Shown: in pieces, positions 61,263-64,000 of the stretch
How positions within the stretch are numbered: the first letter of the stretch is position 1
Layout: every line of letters begins with the position of its first letter
Origin: an uncultured Flavobacteriaceae bacterium
GTDB taxonomy: Bacteria; Bacteroidota; Bacteroidia; Flavobacteriales; Flavobacteriaceae
Length of the DNA stretch: 64,000 nt
Direction of reading: 5' to 3'
Assembly: GCA_905181625.1 (NCBI GenBank)
Contig: CAJIYJ010000007.1
Location: forward strand, 248,001 to 312,000
Made by a program: the position numbers and the translations under genes
Notes under the pieces: generated by a model
Seen by the model: only the letters and a program-made list of their open reading frames with translations
Database searches by the model: none
Told to the model about the DNA's origin: nothing

Positions 61263-61970
61263 TTATTTTTTTTGCAAAATTATTTGGTTTTTGAAATTCA
61301 AATTAATTGACTTTATACTATCTAATAATCCTTCATTATAAACTGATCTAAAAAAAAATTCATAATTTTTAAATTTTAATTTATAATCATCAAATCCTTT
61401 AATTTTTATTGAATATGGAAACCCTTTAACATAAAAAAAAAGATCATTTTCAACAAGTTCTACAGCACTAATATGTTTACTTAAAAACACATTTTTTTTA
61501 ACGTAATTCCCTAACAAACTTAAATCATTGAAGTTGGTAGGGTCAACATTATTCAATAGCAATGGAACTCGTTTTGAAAAAATATTAGAAATAGGCATTT
61601 TATTCCCTTTGGAATCAATGTAATAATTACCATTTAAAACTCTAAAAACAGGATCTTTTTCTTTTAAAATAATCCCTAATTGTCCATTTAGATTTAAAGA
61701 AACCTCAGCAAAATTTATAAAAACATTGTCTAATATTATTTTTTCTATTTCTTTCAAATTTAAATCACTTTTTAAAATATTATTTGATAATAAATCACTT
61801 TGTTTTAACATTTTATTAACCGAGTCTAGAGATATAAATTTAAGATCAGAATTAATAAAATTAATACTTTCAATATTTATATTTCTACTGTCGTTTTTAA
61901 TAAAACTAAAAGCGGTCAAAAAACCGACTAACAACATTAAAATCAATATTTTAAATAAGTTTTTTTTCAT
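61263..61970 (-). CDS. ftsQ: Cell division protein FtsQ/DivIB
   Basis: This 235-aa single-pass protein has one N-terminal membrane segment (KILILMLLVGFLTAFSFIK) and a periplasmic POTRA-like domain, with INFINSDLKFISLDSVNKML, ILKEKDPVFRVLNGNYYIDS, KGNKMPISNIFS and ADSVELVENDLF-like strands. Sequence is divergent as usual, and the identity rests on its place between murC and ftsA. It links the Z-ring to septal peptidoglycan synthesis. It ends 1 nt from ftsA. Confidence 0.9.
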   Translation of the reverse strand: MKKNLFKILILMLLVGFLTAFSFIKNDSRNINIESINFINSDLKFISLDSVNKMLKQSDLLSNNILKSDLNLKEIEKIILDNVFINFAEVSLNLNGQLGIILKEKDPVFRVLNGNYYIDSKGNKMPISNIFSKRVPLLLNNVDPTNFNDLSLLGNYVKKNVFLSKHISAVELVENDLFFYVKGFPYSIKIKGFDDYKLKFKNYEFFFRSVYNEGLLDSIKSINLNFKNQIILQKK

Positions 61971-61971
61971 A

Positions 61972-63312
61972 TTAACTTAGAATACTCTCTTTAATTTTAC
62001 TTATTTCTTCAGAAATATCCCCCGCACCCATAACAACAAAAACATCAGAATTTGATTCTTTTATCAAACATGTTAACTCTGACTTATTAACTAAACTTTT
62101 ACTATTAACATTAATTCGTTTTAAAAGTTCCATAGAATTAACTCCTTCAATAGCCTTTTCTCTTGCTGGATAAATGTCTAGCAATGCAACTTTGTCAAAT
62201 TTTGATAAAATCTGAGCAAATTGATCCATAAAATCCCTTGTTCTGGTATACAAGTGAGGTTGAAAGATTGCCATTATATTTTTATCAGGATATAAGTATT
62301 TTACTGATTCATAAATAGCTTTAATCTCATTTGGATGATGAGCGTAGTCATCAATTAATATTTTTGGAGACTTCAATATAAAACTAAACCTTCTTTTAAC
62401 CCCTTTAAAGGTGTTTAAAGAATTCGCTATATCTATTTCATTAATTTGCATTGAACGCCCAATTGCAAAAGCAACTAATGCATTACATGCATTATGTCTT
62501 CCAGGCATCCTAAACTTCACGCTAATACTTTTTACTTTGTCATAAATTATATCAAATGAGGAGAAATCTTCATCTTTTTTATAATTTATTATAGAGTATT
62601 CGGCATTTTTATCAAACCCATAATTAATGCCATCAATTAGTATATCATGATGTTTAAACAATATACCGTTAGCCTTTAAATTACAAGCAAATTCATTGAA
62701 AGATTTTTGTAATTCATAATTAGAGTTGTAAATATCTAGATGATCCATATCTACAGATGTTATACAAGCAATATCAGGTCTTAACGTTAAGAATGATCTG
62801 TCAAATTCATCAGCTTCAACTAAAATCACATCACTACCATTTTGAATTAAATTACTATTGTAGTTTTCAGAAATTCCGCCAATAAACGAAGTGAAATTAA
62901 TATTATTATCAAGTAAAATATGTGATAAAATTGTAGAAGTAGTTGTTTTCCCGTGAGTTCCAGCAATAGCTATACAGAACTTATCTCTTGAAATTTCACC
63001 TAATATCTCAGACCTTTTTAAAACATTAAAATCATTATCATAAAAATAATTTAACAAAGTATTATCTTTAGGAATAGCAGGCGTATAAATTATTAAAGTC
63101 TCTTTATTGTCTAAAAATTCTTTAGGAATTTTTAAAACACTTGAATCAAATTGAATATTTGCTCCAAACTCTGAAAGTTTTGAAGTTAATTCAGTTTTAG
63201 TTAAATCGTATCCTGCTACTTGTTTTCCAATATTAATGAAATACAAAGCTATTGAAGACATACCAATACCACCAATTCCAATAAAATATATTTTATTATA
63301 ATTAATATTCAT
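61972..63312 (-). CDS. murC: UDP-N-acetylmuramate--L-alanine ligase
   Basis: This 446-aa Mur ligase adds L-alanine to UDP-MurNAc. It has the N-terminal UDP-binding IGIGGIGMSSIALYF, the ATP loop AGTHGKTTTSTILSHI, EADEFDRSF, the DDYAHHPNEIKAIYESV signature and FQPHLYTRTRDFMDQF. Length is normal. It overlaps murG by 11 nt and precedes ftsQ by 1 nt. Confidence 0.96.
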   Translation of the reverse strand: MNINYNKIYFIGIGGIGMSSIALYFINIGKQVAGYDLTKTELTSKLSEFGANIQFDSSVLKIPKEFLDNKETLIIYTPAIPKDNTLLNYFYDNDFNVLKRSEILGEISRDKFCIAIAGTHGKTTTSTILSHILLDNNINFTSFIGGISENYNSNLIQNGSDVILVEADEFDRSFLTLRPDIACITSVDMDHLDIYNSNYELQKSFNEFACNLKANGILFKHHDILIDGINYGFDKNAEYSIINYKKDEDFSSFDIIYDKVKSISVKFRMPGRHNACNALVAFAIGRSMQINEIDIANSLNTFKGVKRRFSFILKSPKILIDDYAHHPNEIKAIYESVKYLYPDKNIMAIFQPHLYTRTRDFMDQFAQILSKFDKVALLDIYPAREKAIEGVNSMELLKRINVNSKSLVNKSELTCLIKESNSDVFVVMGAGDISEEISKIKESILS

Positions 63313-64000
63313 TTCTTAATACTTTATCTATAAGTTTAACTATATCTATTGTTGCATCAGGCTTTTCTAATGACTTTATTGTCTTTGACAAATTCTTAAC
63401 ATGTTCATTATTTTCCAATAAATTTTTAAAAACAGTGAAAAAATCTTTTTCTAAATACTTTTCTTCAATCATTTCTGCAGCATTTTTGTTTTTAATAAAA
63501 AGTGCATTTTTAGTTTGATGATCTTCTGCCAAATTTGGAGATGGAATAAAAATTACAGGTTTTCCAACAATACATAATTCAGAAATAACACTAGCTCCTG
63601 ATCTTGAGACAATAATATCAGCGGCACAGTAGGCCGAATTCATATCTTTAATAAATGGTAATACATTAATTACACTAGAATTGTGTTTTTTGTAGTGATT
63701 ATAATAAATTTTTCCACATTGCCATATAACTTGAATTTTCATTAATTTAAAAAAATCAATATTATTTGAAATAAAATCATTTATCTTTTGAGCACCTAAA
63801 CTTCCTCCTAAAACCAATAAAGTTTTAATTGAAGTGCTCATTTTAAATAATTCTAAAGACTCCTTTTTAGATTTAGAAAAGTTCTTGATTTCTTTCCGAA
63901 CAGGATTTCCAGTTAAAATAATTTTATTTTTTGGAAAATATTGATCCATATTTGAATAAGCAACACAGATAGTATCAACTGTTTGTGATAATATTCTATT
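63302..64000 (-). CDS. murG: MurG lipid II synthase, N-terminus outside window
   Basis: The frame is open from 63302 to the window edge (233 codons including the stop) and encodes the C-terminal Rossmann domain of a GT28 glycosyltransferase: LTGNPVRKEI, LLVLGGSLGAQKINDFIS, AADIIVSRSGASVISELCIV and GKPVIFIPSPNLAEDHQTKN. MurG transfers GlcNAc to lipid I. About the first 130 residues lie beyond the window. It overlaps murC by 11 nt in the same division cluster. Confidence 0.96.
   Translation of the reverse strand, partial: NRILSQTVDTICVAYSNMDQYFPKNKIILTGNPVRKEIKNFSKSKKESLELFKMSTSIKTLLVLGGSLGAQKINDFISNNIDFFKLMKIQVIWQCGKIYYNHYKKHNSSVINVLPFIKDMNSAYCAADIIVSRSGASVISELCIVGKPVIFIPSPNLAEDHQTKNALFIKNKNAAEMIEEKYLEKDFFTVFKNLLENNEHVKNLSKTIKSLEKPDATIDIVKLIDKVLRNEY

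Noticed and set aside
1-64000. CRISPR array or insertion sequence
   Set aside because: No regularly spaced repeats and no transposase-like frame were seen on either strand.

Overview
The window is an AT-rich bacterial chromosome segment from the phylum Bacteroidota, most likely a marine member of the Flavobacteriales. The evidence is a complete Na+-translocating NADH:quinone reductase operon with its own ApbE, type IX secretion proteins (DUF5103 plug, PorT), the flavobacterial gene order porT - SpoU methyltransferase - TamL - fbaA - accD, an AccD without zinc-ribbon cysteines, a short (287 aa) RpoD, and TAnnTTTG-type -7 boxes. No rRNA, CRISPR array or complete prophage was seen.

Positions 1-900 hold the start of an M20 amidohydrolase. 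Positions 908-11779 hold an integrative element of about 10.85 kb inserted in the 3' end of tRNA-Val(GAC). A 23-bp copy of the tRNA end marks the far border, and a 546-aa tyrosine recombinase lies next to the tRNA. The element carries an excisionase-like protein with four unrecognised small proteins in one tightly coupled operon, a ParB-domain protein, an HNH nuclease, a membrane mini-protein with a secreted protein, a DNA methyltransferase (frameshifted), a fold-type-II PLP enzyme beside it, a serine recombinase, and a cation-efflux protein with an N-terminal metal-binding domain. It has no relaxase, T4SS, capsid or terminase gene that I recognise. Its cargo looks modular: duplicated gene ends flank two cargo segments, and a shared dyad symmetry bounds the nuclease-methyltransferase-PLP block.

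Positions 11758-32727 hold tRNA-Val, a CPBP protease, a TonB-domain protein, lipoproteins, a flavin reductase, an O-methyltransferase, tatA, an M1-family peptidase, two tandem carboxypeptidase-regulatory-like proteins, tRNA-Gly(TCC), a gpmI/thioredoxin-like/map cluster, and the minus-strand nqrABCDEF - small protein - apbE operon.

Positions 32881-64000 are core genome: T9SS plug, apaG, pruA, rsmG, fatty-acid desaturase, aspartate aminotransferase, trkH/trkA, porT, SpoU methyltransferase, tamL, fbaA, accD, rpsO, pnp, rpoD, rpe, anmK, a carbohydrate/phosphoester cluster (DUF1080, DUF4091, PHP), DUF2141, tRNA-Arg(TCG), yqeY, and the division cluster ftsZ-ftsA-ftsQ-murC-murG (minus strand, last gene cut by the window edge).

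Several otherwise well-conserved genes are interrupted by single-base shifts, several of them in short homopolymers (nqrE, tatA, the M1 peptidase three times, tamL, a DUF3955-like gene, the element methyltransferase and a mini-ORF). This pattern suggests residual sequencing or assembly indels at least as much as true pseudogenes, so these are annotated as full-length loci with a frameshift.
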